DNA of 64,000 nt from UBA9214 sp964443845 (GCA_964443845.1 CAYUFA010000001.1:62001-126000); one strand, 5' to 3'. Counted from the stretch's first letter, positions 42,817 through 51,956 are shown. Notes: generated from the letters alone by a model not told the origin. Program-made: numbers and translations.

Positions 42817-43440
42817 TCAGGGACAGCCCGGCGCGGACGGCAGCGGTGCGCACAGGCGCGCCAGCTGGCGATCGTGGTAGCGGCCCAGCAACAGCAACGA
42901 CAGCACGGCACCCAGCAGCGCCCAGGCCATATCGGACTGCGTGTCCCAGACATAACCCTGGGTACCGAGAAAGGCATCCGCGGCCTGCGCCGACAGCAAT
43001 GCCACGCCCCACTCCAGCAGTTCGTAGCCGGCGCTGAGCGCGAGACAGAAGCACACCACCAGGAAATTCAGCCAGCCACGACCGCGGACGACGGCCTTGC
43101 GCACCAGGATTTCACGTGCCAGCACGGCCGGCACGAATCCCTGGGCGAAATGCCCGAGCTTGTCGTAGTTGTTGCGTGACCAGCCGCACCACTCGCCCAG
43201 CCAGTCAAACAGCGGCACGTGGGCATAGGTGTAATGTCCGCCGACCATCAGGACGATGCAATGCGCCAGCACCAGGGTATAGACCAGGGGTGTGAGCGGA
43301 AAGCTGCGCCGGGTGAGCAGCAACACGGCCAGCCCGAGCAGGGCCGGGAACACCTCCAGCCACCAGGTATAGCGGTCCGCGGGATGCCAGGCCGACCAGG
43401 CCAGAACCAGCCCGAACACTGCCAGCCAGGCGCGGTTCAT
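42817..43440 (-). CDS. DUF2238 (YjdF-like) membrane protein
   Basis: 207 aa with about six membrane helices (AWLAVFGLVLAWSAW; LEVFPALLGLAVLLL; PLVYTLVLAHCIVLMVGG). Family motifs: GGHYTYAHVPLFDWLG, RNNYDKLGHFAQGFVPA and GYELLEWGVALLSAQ, with YVWDTQSDMAWALLG near the end. An inner-membrane protein of unknown function. Confidence 0.9.
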   Translation of the reverse strand: MNRAWLAVFGLVLAWSAWHPADRYTWWLEVFPALLGLAVLLLTRRSFPLTPLVYTLVLAHCIVLMVGGHYTYAHVPLFDWLGEWCGWSRNNYDKLGHFAQGFVPAVLAREILVRKAVVRGRGWLNFLVVCFCLALSAGYELLEWGVALLSAQAADAFLGTQGYVWDTQSDMAWALLGAVLSLLLLGRYHDRQLARLCAPLPSAPGCP

Positions 43441-43458
43441 GCGGCACCCGGGCCCCGG

Positions 43459-43686
43459 TTACCGGTCGACCTTGAGATCGGCATATTTCTTCGGGTCACA
43501 TTGCTTGAGCAGGGTACGCGCATAGACCAGGTTGGCCTTGTCGTTCTGCGCCTGTTCCCGTATGCCCGTGTATTCCGACATCAGGTCGCTGAACTGGGCA
43601 TGCTGCCAGCCATTCATTCCCAGCGAGAGCAGCAGGACCAGCCCGAGCAGCACCACGGTGTCCATATTGATCGTCAGTTGTTTCAC
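43459..43686 (-). CDS. Small membrane-anchored hypothetical protein, 75 aa
   Basis: GTG 43686 follows AGGAG by six bases; ATG further in (MDTVVLLGLVLLLSLG) is the alternative. One N-terminal membrane helix is followed by a short soluble part (SEYTGIREQAQNDKANLVYA, then TLLKQCDPKKYADLKVDR). No family was recognised. It lies 18 bases upstream of the DUF2238 gene, so the two may form a unit. Confidence 0.65.
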   Translation of the reverse strand: MKQLTINMDTVVLLGLVLLLSLGMNGWQHAQFSDLMSEYTGIREQAQNDKANLVYARTLLKQCDPKKYADLKVDR

Positions 43687-43899
43687 GTCACGCTCCTGTC
43701 CGCGCCGCTGGTGCGCGAATCCGTTTCGTCCTGCCGGACTGCAGGGTTGCCAGGATGGCAGTCCGGCACCTCGTTGTTCCGGCCTCATCATAAAGGCTCG
43801 GGCACCGGAAAAGAATGCGCTGCCGGACGCGGGCTGCACACCGTGCCGGCGGCTACGGCGTGCCTGTCACTCCTGTCAGGCGGGTACGGCCGTCCGGCA

Positions 43900-44769
43900 T
43901 CAGGCCTGCCTGCGCACGATGACCAGCGCGATGCCGCCGAGGATGGCTGCGGACGCCACGACCAGGCGCAGCGTCAGCGGCTCCTCCAGGAACACGATAC
44001 CGCCCACGGCAGCGATCACCGGCACGCTGAGCTGTACGGTGGCCGCGGTGGTGGCACGCAAGGCGGGCAATGCCGCGTACCAGAGGGCGTAACCGATGCC
44101 GGAGGCCAGCGCCCCCGAAGCCACGGCGTATCCCGTCCCGGCGATATCCGGCGTGACGTGGCGCCACAGCAGCAGGGCCGCTGCGGCCGTGAGCGGCAGC
44201 GTGCGCAGGAAATTGCCGGCCGTCACCTGCAACGGGTCGCCCGCGCCACGGCCGCGCAGCGAGTACACGCCCCAGGCCGCCCCGGCCAGCAGCATCAGCG
44301 CCGAAGCCGGCAGTGGCGGCGCCGACAGCCCCGGCAACAACAGACCGACCAGTCCGCCGACGGCCAGCACCAGCCCCGCCAGCTGAGGTACTTCCAGGCG
44401 TTCGCCGCGCCACAGGCCCACGCCGGTCATGGTCACCTGTACCGCGGCGAACAGCAACAGTGCCCCGGTCGCCGCGGTCAGCCCGAGATAGGCAAGGGAG
44501 AAACCGGCCGCATAAACGAACAGCGCGGTAGCGGAAAGGAAGCTGCCGGAACCGACCACACGGCGGCCGCGCAGCCACACCAGCAGCCACAGCATGAGGG
44601 TACCGGACAGCAGGCGCATCCCGGTGAAGCTCGCCGCATCGATCCCGGTATCGCGCAACGCCACCCGGCACAGCAGCGAGTTGCCGGCAAAGGCCAGCAT
44701 GGCCAGCGCGGTGTACAGCAGGGGCCGGAGCGGTAGCGGGGCAACCGCGTGCGGGGCGCCCTGCATCAT
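43900..44769 (-). CDS. EamA/DMT-family transporter
   Basis: 289 aa from ATG 44769, overlapping the stop of the MerB-like gene. Ten membrane helices in two EamA repeats (YTALAMLAFAGNSLLCRVAL, ATALFVYAAGFSLAYLGL, LLFAAVQVTMTGVGLW; second half from ALMLLAGAAWGVYSLRGRG, with VQLSVPVIAAVGGIVFLEEP). It exports or imports metabolites across the inner membrane; substrate unknown. Overlapping translation with the MerB-like gene suggests a linked function. Confidence 0.92.
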   Translation of the reverse strand: MMQGAPHAVAPLPLRPLLYTALAMLAFAGNSLLCRVALRDTGIDAASFTGMRLLSGTLMLWLLVWLRGRRVVGSGSFLSATALFVYAAGFSLAYLGLTAATGALLLFAAVQVTMTGVGLWRGERLEVPQLAGLVLAVGGLVGLLLPGLSAPPLPASALMLLAGAAWGVYSLRGRGAGDPLQVTAGNFLRTLPLTAAAALLLWRHVTPDIAGTGYAVASGALASGIGYALWYAALPALRATTAATVQLSVPVIAAVGGIVFLEEPLTLRLVVASAAILGGIALVIVRRQA

Positions 44770-45410
44770 GACAGCAGTGGACAAAAAAAGGCCATACCGA
44801 GGCGGATCGCCCGCCGCAGGTCGAACAGGCTGATGGACGCGGGGTCCCGCCGTTGCCAGGCCCTGGCCGTATCCCGGTCGCGCAGGAACACCATCTCCAG
44901 GCACAGGCTTTGCGCCGCACAGCCGGAGGTACCCTGCCAGTGAATACCGATCCAGGGCCCGGACGGCACGGCGTGACTGACCCGGGCACCCTGCATGTGG
45001 ATGGTCACCGGCACCCCGCTCAGGTGGCAGCGCGAATCGATCCGCGCGCCTGCCCCGAACAGCGGGGCCATGGCCAGTGCATCGAGCGCGCACATCGCGT
45101 GTACCGTGTGCCCGTTGAGCTGCACGCGGTGCACCCGTGGTTCGGTGGTGAACGGATAGGCGCCGGACACCTGCTGCCGGTCCGGCGTCAGCACGATGAG
45201 GTCGTCCGCGGCCAGCCGTTGCAGGGCCGCGTCCACGGCCCCGATCTCCGGCCGCGCAGCGATCTCCGCGCGCGCCGGGGGTACACCCGCCGCGGCAAAG
45301 CGCTGCAGGATGTCGCGATGCAGGGTGCGCAGCGCCGGCGGCAAGGCCTGCTGCCGTGCACGCAGCGGCAGGAGCCGGTTCAGGCGGAGGACGGCGGCAG
45401 TGGCATGCAC
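44766..45410 (-). CDS. Alkylmercury lyase (MerB)-like protein
   Basis: 214 aa from GTG 45410. An N-terminal winged-helix-like segment (RTLHRDILQRFAAAGVPPAR, ALQRLAADDLIVLTPDRQ) is followed by the MerB core: HAMCALDALAMAPLFG, with Cys and Asp at the spacing of the MerB catalytic Cys96/Asp99 pair, and TSGCAAQSLCLEMVFLRD, with cysteines in the area of Cys159. MerB cleaves carbon-mercury bonds. No merA, merT or merR is nearby, so the protein may act on another substrate. It is coupled to a DMT transporter. Confidence 0.75.
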   Translation of the reverse strand: MHATAAVLRLNRLLPLRARQQALPPALRTLHRDILQRFAAAGVPPARAEIAARPEIGAVDAALQRLAADDLIVLTPDRQQVSGAYPFTTEPRVHRVQLNGHTVHAMCALDALAMAPLFGAGARIDSRCHLSGVPVTIHMQGARVSHAVPSGPWIGIHWQGTSGCAAQSLCLEMVFLRDRDTARAWQRRDPASISLFDLRRAIRLGMAFFCPLLS

Positions 45411-45462
45411 GGGTGGCCCCTGTGGCAGTCGGCCGGTCGGACGCTGGCAGCGGTGCGGTGAC

Positions 45463-46305
45463 TCATTCTGCCACCAGCGGCAGCAGACGAAAGCCGCCGC
45501 CCGGGCCGGCCAGGGTATGCTGCAGGTACGGCAGGAGGGTCCGCAGCGTGTCCGCCAGCGGCCACGGTGGATTGATCACGAGCATGCCGCTGCCGGTCAT
45601 GCCGCCCTGTGGGGCATCCGCGGCGATACACAGCTCCGCGAGCAGGATGTTGCGCATGCCGCTGGCGACCAGGTCCTGCTCCAGCCGCCGGACCCGCATG
45701 CGGCTCACCACGGGATACCAGAGCAGATAGACGCCGGTGGCGAAGCGCCGGTGCGCCCCGGTCAGCGCCGTTACCACGGCCCGGTAGTCGGTCTTCATCT
45801 CGTAGGACGGATCGACCAGCACCACGCCGCGCCGCCCGGGCGGCGGCAGCACGGCACGCAGCGCACGCAGGCCGTCCGCCTGCTCGACGCGGACGTTGCG
45901 CAGGCCGCTGAACCGCGCCCGCAGCTGTGCGTATTCCTGCGGATGCAACTCGTACAGACGCACGTAATCCCGCGGGCGCAGCAAGGCGCCAGCCAGCCAG
46001 GGCGAACCGGGGTAGTGGCGCAGCGTGCCGCCCGGATTGAGTGCACGCACCGCCGCCAGGTACCGCTGCAGGGACGACGGCACCGCCTCCGGTTGCGCCC
46101 ACAGGCGCCCGATGCCGGTCGAATATTCATGCCGCTGCGCGCTGCGTTCCGCCCGCAGGTCGTAGCGGCCCGCACCGGCATGCGTATCGACGAACAGCAC
46201 CGACCTGTCCTTGCGTACCAGGTAATCCAGCACCACGGTCAGCACGGCATGTTTCAGGACATCGGCATGATTGCCGGCATGGAAGGCGTGCAGGTAGCTG
46301 AGCAT
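45463..46305 (-). CDS. rlmJ: 23S rRNA (adenine-2030-N6)-methyltransferase
   Basis: 280 aa from ATG 46305 (MLSYLHAFHAGNHADVLKH), the conserved RlmJ N-terminus. Also VLFVDTHAGAGRYDL (SAM-binding), NVRVEQADGLRALRAVLPP, VLVDPSYEMKTDY (catalytic motif; DPSY where DPPY is usual) and GSGMLVINPPWPLAD. The length matches the family (about 280). The open frame upstream of this start is not coding in character. Confidence 0.95.
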   Translation of the reverse strand: MLSYLHAFHAGNHADVLKHAVLTVVLDYLVRKDRSVLFVDTHAGAGRYDLRAERSAQRHEYSTGIGRLWAQPEAVPSSLQRYLAAVRALNPGGTLRHYPGSPWLAGALLRPRDYVRLYELHPQEYAQLRARFSGLRNVRVEQADGLRALRAVLPPPGRRGVVLVDPSYEMKTDYRAVVTALTGAHRRFATGVYLLWYPVVSRMRVRRLEQDLVASGMRNILLAELCIAADAPQGGMTGSGMLVINPPWPLADTLRTLLPYLQHTLAGPGGGFRLLPLVAE

Positions 46306-46851
46306 GGCCGCATACGGTGTCATAACGGCCCGGACCCGGCAAGCCACGTGCCGCCGGCAAACGGGAACGGCCGGTCCATCGTGACAGGTCAGGACAGGGG
46401 CAGTGCGGATTCCGGCCATGGGCCGTGCCAAGATAGACGGATTTCCGCCCGGCGCAGTGTTCGGTTGCCTGTTTACCGGCTGCCGCCCGGTCGGGGCGGA
46501 CCCTGTTGATTTCCTGCAGCCGTACCGCCCCGGCGTCGGCTGGAAGGCATTGTCTGGCTCTCCCGATGCGCAGCATCCGGTTGCCGCCACGCTGGAACTC
46601 GTAAGGCACCCGGACCTGCGTTACCTCGTATCCCCCGGATCGAAAGTGCGCAGCCACCGGGACCGGGGACTCTTTTGTCCATACATTCGGTTGCCGACCG
46701 GCCCACAGTCGAACCCGGCTGCTTCATGCACTCCTCCAGCAGTACCCGGTCATTTCAGAAAGTTTCCTGATCGGACCCGGCGGACACTGGACAAGCACCG
46801 GCGTGGCAAGCGGCGGACAGGGTCGAAAGCGTCTACTTCTACGGGGCAGGT
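46306..46851. other. Intergenic stretch at the left edge of the low-GC island
   Basis: 546 bases with no recognisable gene. Open frames on both strands have Arg/Pro-rich shadow composition. The GC content drops sharply near 46850, where nhaA ends. No tRNA, direct repeat or integrase was identified that would mark an insertion point. Confidence 0.4.
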
Positions 46852-48213
46852 TCACTTCGGACCCGGTGAAGTATTCTGCCTGTTGTTAGCAACAAGTCTG
46901 AGAAACGACACGCCCAGGGATGCGGAAAGCATCGAGGCGACAATGATTGATGTTTTTGCAATATGCAGATTCTCCGGTTGCAAATCAAAGCCCAGCGTGG
47001 CTATAAACGTAGACATGGTAAAACCCATCCCGGCTATGAGAGATGCGCCAGTTACGTGCTGGAGATTAACGCCATCGGGCAAGAGGCCTATCCTGTAATG
47101 CAGACCGATCCAGCACGCGCCGGATATACCAACAAGTTTCCCCAACACAAGGCCGGTTATGATTCCCAGTCCAACCGGGTGATGAAGGCTTTCAGCAAGT
47201 GAGCCGATGCTGAATGGTATGCCGGCATTGGCCAATGCAAAGAGAGGCAGGATGATCATCGCTACCGGCAAGTCCAGCGCATCCTCCCAGCGACGTAATG
47301 GCGTGGTGGCCAGTTCCGCATAGTCACGCACTTCCAGTACCTTCTGGTGATCCTGGCGATTACCGAGAACATCGACGGGGTCGGTCTTGTTCTGCATCGA
47401 GTTGATTGTTGACTGCGCCTTACCCAGCAGCTTTTGCGACGATGACCTTGGTCTTGCCGGTGCCGTCAGGGCGATCGCGACGCCGGCGAAAGTGGGGTGC
47501 ACCCCGGACTCGTGCATCATCCACCAGGCTGCAAGGCCGAAGATAATATAAAAGACAGGCTGGCGTATGCCCGCGTAATTGGAAATGGCCAGGAAGGCAA
47601 TCAGCGCAACAGCAATGGCCAGGTAAGATATTGATATCTCCCGGGAATAAAACATTGCAATGACCAGAATCGCACCAATATCGTCAACGATGGCAAGGCC
47701 AACTATGAAAGCCAGAAGGCCGGCGGGTATGTGTTTCCTTATGAACATGAGAACGCCAAGCGCGAATGCAGTATCGGTGGCCATCGGAATACCCCATCCC
47801 ACCTGCGAACCGAGCGACCAGTTCATGAACAAATAAATCGCAGCCGGACAAATCATTCCACCAACGGCACAGAGAATTAGCATGCGGCGATTTTCTGGCT
47901 GAGCGAGATCGCCAGAGATTATTTCCCGTTTGATCTCAAGTCCGAGCAGAAAGAAAAAAATGACCATCAAACCGTCATTCATGATGTGTTTGAATGAGGT
48001 TTGCAGCTGGAACTCGCCAACGATCAACCCGAAGGGCAGGTGCACCAGGTTCCGATAGGTCGCAAAATACGCTGAATTGGCCCACCACAGCGCCACGATT
48101 GTAGCGACAAACAGAATCAGACTGGAGGTCGTCTGGGCGCGAATAAAGCTGGAAAAAGGTTTGTGGATATTTTCCAGGCCACGCTGCAATATGTTGTCAG
48201 AATCATCGGTCAT
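46852..48213 (-). CDS. nhaA: Na+/H+ antiporter NhaA
   Basis: 453 aa, best start ATG 48213 (MTDDSDNILQRG). Twelve membrane helices. Key blocks: GLMVIFFFLLGLEIKREI, GWGIPMATDTAFALGVLMFI, and the ion-binding pair in IVGLAIVDDIGAILVIAMFY (Asp-Asp). A soluble insert (SSQKLLGKAQSTINSMQNKT) makes it longer than the E. coli protein (388 aa). It exports Na+ in exchange for protons. It is the leftmost gene of the lower-GC island, and the GC drop is visible from here on. Confidence 0.95.
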   Translation of the reverse strand: MTDDSDNILQRGLENIHKPFSSFIRAQTTSSLILFVATIVALWWANSAYFATYRNLVHLPFGLIVGEFQLQTSFKHIMNDGLMVIFFFLLGLEIKREIISGDLAQPENRRMLILCAVGGMICPAAIYLFMNWSLGSQVGWGIPMATDTAFALGVLMFIRKHIPAGLLAFIVGLAIVDDIGAILVIAMFYSREISISYLAIAVALIAFLAISNYAGIRQPVFYIIFGLAAWWMMHESGVHPTFAGVAIALTAPARPRSSSQKLLGKAQSTINSMQNKTDPVDVLGNRQDHQKVLEVRDYAELATTPLRRWEDALDLPVAMIILPLFALANAGIPFSIGSLAESLHHPVGLGIITGLVLGKLVGISGACWIGLHYRIGLLPDGVNLQHVTGASLIAGMGFTMSTFIATLGFDLQPENLHIAKTSIIVASMLSASLGVSFLRLVANNRQNTSPGPK

Positions 48214-48324
48214 ATTGATCAATCAACGGGTTTAACCGGCTTCAGGCGTAGCGTTTGTGTCCAGGGGCGCTGCGCGGCTTATCGCGCAGCGCCTCCTGCA
48301 ACGGGTCTGGCCCGCTTGCCATAT

Positions 48325-49239
48325 TCAGATGGCCTCTGCGGGTGCCTGCTTGCATGGATGCGCTGCATCACCAAGCTCAAACTGCACGGTGGTGTGCTGA
48401 ATATCAAACTGCTCACGCAATTCATTGTGGATTCGATCAAGGAGCGCATCGTCAATAACGGCATCAGGCTTTACCAGATGCACCGTTAACGCAATCTCAG
48501 TCGTGCTCAACGCCCAGATATGCAGGTCGTGAACTGCATTAACGCCGGGCAGGCCGGCAAGGTAAGCCTCGACCCTTGACGGATCAATGCGTTCCGGCAC
48601 GGCATCAAGTGCAAGGTTCAGCGACTCGCGCAACAAGCCCCATGTGCCAACACCAATAACAACGGCAATTGCAAGGCTCACAACAGAGTCCAGCCACAAC
48701 CAGCCCGTAAAGCGCATGGCGATGGCTGCCACAACGACGCCAAACGAAATGGCGGCGTCAGCCGCCATGTGCAAATATGCTCCACGAATGTTGGCATCCT
48801 GATCTTTGCCCGCGGTGAACAACCATGCCGTGAATCCGTTGACAAGGATTCCAGCCGTTGCCACCAGAATTACAGTTCCACTTGCTACAGATTCAGGGCG
48901 GCCAAATCTAAGAATGGCCTCCCAGGCAATAGCACCCACAGCAACAAGCAGAATCAGGGCATTGGTTAATGCGGCCAGAACCGAAGTACGGCGCAGGCCA
49001 TAGGTGTGACGCTGCGTTGGCGACTTTCGCACCAGTACGCTTGCGCCCCACGCAAGCAATAGGCCAAAAACATCGCTGATGTTATGGCCAGCATCCGCCA
49101 GCAGTGCGAGAGAATTCGAAAACAAACCAGAAACCACTTCAACCACTACAAAACCGACATTGAGCGCAACGCCTGTTGCGAATGCGCGACCAAGGTTTTC
49201 CGGGGCCCGGCTATGTTCGTGACTGTGTCCGTGCGCCAT
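48325..49239 (-). CDS. Cation diffusion facilitator (CzcD/ZitB-like)
   Basis: 304 aa with a His-rich N-terminus (MAHGHSHEHSRAPENLG) and six membrane helices. The metal sites are LLADAGHNISDVFG (HxxxD) in helix II and YLHMAADAAISFG (HxxxD) in helix V. The C-terminal cytoplasmic domain starts near VEAYLAGLPGVNAVHDLHIW. It exports Zn2+, Cd2+ or Co2+ from the cytoplasm. Confidence 0.94.
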   Translation of the reverse strand: MAHGHSHEHSRAPENLGRAFATGVALNVGFVVVEVVSGLFSNSLALLADAGHNISDVFGLLLAWGASVLVRKSPTQRHTYGLRRTSVLAALTNALILLVAVGAIAWEAILRFGRPESVASGTVILVATAGILVNGFTAWLFTAGKDQDANIRGAYLHMAADAAISFGVVVAAIAMRFTGWLWLDSVVSLAIAVVIGVGTWGLLRESLNLALDAVPERIDPSRVEAYLAGLPGVNAVHDLHIWALSTTEIALTVHLVKPDAVIDDALLDRIHNELREQFDIQHTTVQFELGDAAHPCKQAPAEAI

Positions 49240-49378
49240 GTCTCGATTCTATTTCCTGTGCAAATGACATCCCGATTTCTGCGGCCTGACGGCTGAATCG
49301 AACCGCGCGGACCGGAAACTCACCGCAAAACGCCGCAGCACATCCCCGCGCCGGCCCGGACGATTTGTTATGCGGCGT

Positions 49379-49583
49379 TTACTTCAATGGATTCGCTGAC
49401 CGAAAGGGAGTCGGAACAGGTTCACCCGCTTCAATGCCCCCCCCCGACAGGAAGCTCAAAGACGCACTTTGTTAACCCGATAACCTCTCCCCGGGTCTCA
49501 GCAACAGCAATACGGCCAGGCAAATCAGGCACCTGTGCCCCATACCCGGACTCGCCCGTTTCGATAACCACCATATAGTTCAC
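49379..49583 (-). pseudogene. HicB-like antitoxin gene, frameshifted in a G9 run
   Basis: From GTG 49583 (eight bases after GAGG) the product reads VNYMVVIETGESGYGAQVPD LPGRIAVAETRGEV, the HicB N-terminal signature. It stops early at 49431 as written. Skipping one G in the run of nine (49437-49445) restores a frame to TAA 49379 ending IEAGEPVPTPFRSANPLK, which aligns without gaps to the HicB end (xEGLREDGEPVPEPS). A frameshift by mutation, phase variation or sequencing error is therefore likely. Predicted corrected length is 67 residues, normal for HicB. Confidence 0.6.
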
Positions 49584-49650
49584 GATTTTTACCTCGAGTC
49601 TGTTCCAGGCCAGCCTGCCTGGCCTTCCCCGGGCCGATATTTCCCGGCAT
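49525..49650 (-). pseudogene. Possible HicA toxin C-terminal remnant
   Basis: A 41-codon frame from ATG 49650, six bases after GGAGG, reads MPGNIGPGKARQAGLEQTRG and then KNRELYGG before running out of frame into the hicB start. This resembles the C-terminal end of HicA (pattern PGxxIGxGTLRKILRQAGLE), with an internal deletion. The expected upstream HicA helix and His are missing. Position directly before and overlapping hicB fits hicA order. The homology is short and judged by eye. Confidence 0.35.
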
Positions 49651-49754
49651 CTCTCACCTCCAGACTCGTCAGCTGCAGGTATCAACGTTTACCGGGGAGG
49701 TTCAGGCGCCGGCTTGATGGGATTGTCAGGCTTTCTGCGTTTCATTAACAACAT

Positions 49755-50249
49755 TCAATACCTGTACACCAAAACGATCAATAGCGCTGATACCAGACAC
49801 GACAAGACCGTACGGATTGTGTTCCAGCGGTTCCAACGCACTTCAAATTCCTTACGGGCTGCGTTTCCGGCGTGCTCATCCATGGCGTCGACATTCAAGG
49901 ACTGGAGTCTGTTGTTCAGGGGGATGTTGATGGTAAAAGTCGGCAATTGGACTCCGAGAAGGTACACAAGAGTAGTGAAGATCAGGAGCCAATGCTCCGT
50001 CACATTCAAGTGCCGGAAACCAGACACAGCCGCGAAAATTATCGTAACTACCGACCCGAGCCAGACCACCATAAAAATCGGTTGATTATTCCGGATTATG
50101 TCATCCATCACCTGAAACGCCTTGATGAAGCCTCTGTGGCTCAGGCCTCCAATACCGGGCATTACCACAACGGCAAAAGCAAACAGGAAGCCCGCCACGA
50201 GAGAACACAGAAACGTGGCAATCAGCAAGGCAGTCTGGAATAATCCCAT
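49755..50249 (-). CDS. DUF1772 (anthrone oxygenase-like) membrane protein
   Basis: 164 aa with four membrane helices. Family pattern: ATFLCSLVAGFLFAFAVVVMPG, then LSHRGFIKAFQVMDDIIRNN, VYLLGVQLPTFTINIPLNN and EFEVRWNRWNTIRTVLSCLV. The DUF1772/anthrone oxygenase family is of mixed or unknown function. It lies in the island and its codon use is AT-richer than the flanking core. Confidence 0.9.
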   Translation of the reverse strand: MGLFQTALLIATFLCSLVAGFLFAFAVVVMPGIGGLSHRGFIKAFQVMDDIIRNNQPIFMVVWLGSVVTIIFAAVSGFRHLNVTEHWLLIFTTLVYLLGVQLPTFTINIPLNNRLQSLNVDAMDEHAGNAARKEFEVRWNRWNTIRTVLSCLVSALLIVLVYRY

Positions 50250-50442
50250 GGTTTCCGTTTAGTCCTCGTACAATATATCGACCCGGCCTGACGGTTGTAC
50301 CCTGCCGCCATCGGAGGGTCGACAGCCCTGGAGGTGGTCGGCAGAAGTGGCTCGATAATCATTGAGGCCCCCTTCCTCGACTTCCAGGCTCCACCCCGAA
50401 GGGTGCTCCTGCACGTGACATCACGTAACGTTCGCGCGGAAC

Positions 50443-50826
50443 TTATGTGCCATTGCCCTGAATAGCCGACTGGCCCGGGAATGACATCTCCAACACAACG
50501 CATCCGCTGTCAGTCTTGAACGGGCCGTGCACTTCACCTGGCGGCCTGCTTGCATAATCTCCAACCTCGAGCCATTTATCAAAGGCTGCATCGTAAAGCC
50601 GTCCTTCAATTACCATTATTTCTTCAGGATAGTCATGGCTCCTGGAGCCAAAGGAAGAAGTATCCGCCCCAGGCTTAAAACGGGTAAGCCTTGTGTAATC
50701 TCCCGTTACCTCATCAATTGCGAGAGTCACTTCTTCAGCAATACCCTCCATACCAGCAATCGGCTTCCAGCGATGTGAGTTCGCCAGGAGCAAGGGATTC
50801 CAGTATGTTTCCGTGGTTTTTGACAT
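50443..50826 (-). CDS. Cupin-domain protein (ChrR-type)
   Basis: 127 aa from ATG 50826 (MSKTTETYWNPLLL). A single cupin barrel with RSHDYPEEIMVIEGRLYDAA (motif 1, with E and H) and DYASRPPGEVHGPFKTDSG (motif 2, His). The pattern matches the C-terminal cupin of ChrR anti-sigma factors and related DUF4437 stand-alone cupins. A metal-binding oxygenase or sensor role is possible. It is followed by a short spacer with no clear terminator. Confidence 0.85.
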   Translation of the reverse strand: MSKTTETYWNPLLLANSHRWKPIAGMEGIAEEVTLAIDEVTGDYTRLTRFKPGADTSSFGSRSHDYPEEIMVIEGRLYDAAFDKWLEVGDYASRPPGEVHGPFKTDSGCVVLEMSFPGQSAIQGNGT

Positions 50827-50941
50827 CTGCTCTATGCGATTGCGCCTTTGGCACATAACGAGAAACCGAGGTGCGACCCGGGCGACAGCGCGGGACGTCA
50901 CTACCAGCGATTTGTTCCGCCAGTCTCCGGCGATCGGTGTC

Positions 50942-51478
50942 CTAACCGGGTTCGGGCCCGGTCCTTAAAATCGTCCAGATCCAACCGACCAGGGTCGCAA
51001 CAAATACAGGATATGCGAAGAATGGTAACGGCTCACTCTTCGGATCCAAAGGCACCCCGTAAAATACCTGCACAGCCGTAGCGGCGAACAATATTGCGGC
51101 GACAATACCCGTAATGCGAACTACCAGCGGGAATACGCGCCCGTAACTTATCAGGACCAATGCCGCAGCCCAGAGTCCGGCACCTGCCGCAAAAGATGGG
51201 GCACTTGCCGACAGGGTCATTGCAGAACCTGATACAACCAGACCTTGACCTATGGCGAACACCAGAAAACCGGCTGCCACCAGGTCCTCACCGGACCGAA
51301 GATAATTCACCGCGAGTAATGTACTGGCGATTACCAGTGCAATTCCATCCATGCCCCAGGCAAGTCCTCGCAATTCTTCCGATGGTGAGAGACTACCTGC
51401 CATGCCAAGCAAACCACCAAGGCCCAGGCCGATGGAAGCCACCAGACACAGGGTATTATTCCGGATGTTAGCGTTCAT
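50942..51478 (-). CDS. Hypothetical membrane protein, 178 aa
   Basis: Five predicted membrane helices (LCLVASIGLGLGGLLGMAG; GIALVIASTLLAVNYL; LVAAGFLVFAIGQGLVVSG; AGLWAAALVLISYGRVF; PFFAYPVFVATLVGWIW). No family motif was recognised. It lies in the island, between cupin and FxLYD-like genes. Confidence 0.75.
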   Translation of the reverse strand: MNANIRNNTLCLVASIGLGLGGLLGMAGSLSPSEELRGLAWGMDGIALVIASTLLAVNYLRSGEDLVAAGFLVFAIGQGLVVSGSAMTLSASAPSFAAGAGLWAAALVLISYGRVFPLVVRITGIVAAILFAATAVQVFYGVPLDPKSEPLPFFAYPVFVATLVGWIWTILRTGPEPG

Positions 51479-51684
51479 TGTGTTCCCTGTTCGTTTGATT
51501 GCCGGACGTCGCCCTTGAGCCGCGGCCGACGAAGGAGACCGCCGGCCCTCGAAGGGCTTGTTAAAAAACCTGATTCACCAGGTCAAGATCCCCGATTGTA
51601 ATAATTACCCTGCACACAAGAACACCTTCTTCCCCGATACCTCTCACTACCGTAAAGGGCAAGGTTCCGCCGGGGCGAATGGCC

Positions 51685-51930
51685 TTAATCGAACGTAACC
51701 AGATTACTTACATCGACCGATTCATTATCCGGCGCATAACAGGAAACGATGAGTCTGGTTGATTCAGCCGTCTGGTCCGGGTTATTGGTTAATCTGCCAA
51801 TAACATTCTGTCTCCCCTTCCAATTCGAGGGTACGATCTCGACATGGCCGATGTTCATGCTGTCGATGATTCCCAGCTCCGCCTTCAATTCCTTGTTTTG
51901 CCCATCTCCCATCGCCCGGAATGGCTGCAC
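51685..51930 (-). CDS. Hypothetical protein, 81 aa, FxLYD-like C-terminal part
   Basis: ATG 51930 opens MQPFRAMGDGQNKELKAELG and the second half (VIGRLTNNPDQTAESTRLIV SCYAPDNESVDVSN) resembles the FxLYD beta-sandwich seen in secreted bacterial proteins. No signal peptide is present, so this could be the remnant of a longer secreted protein. The open frame is short and it may be partly broken. Confidence 0.45.
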   Translation of the reverse strand: MQPFRAMGDGQNKELKAELGIIDSMNIGHVEIVPSNWKGRQNVIGRLTNNPDQTAESTRLIVSCYAPDNESVDVSNLVTFD

Positions 51931-51956
51931 GACTTCATTACGTGTGCATGCGATTG

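Noticed and set aside
46690..46740. TCGAACCC and surrounding sequence that resembles a tRNA T-arm
   Set aside because: The flanking five-base stem does not pair, and no acceptor, D or anticodon arm was found on either strand.
46403..47098. Plus-strand open frame of 231 codons crossing the island border
   Set aside because: The second half is the antisense of nhaA, the first half has no motif, and the composition changes midway.
49331..49375. Second attC-like site after the hicB remnant (GCATAAC on the minus strand)
   Set aside because: The heptamer is present, but the following sequence does not fold into matching arms ending with a proper core site.
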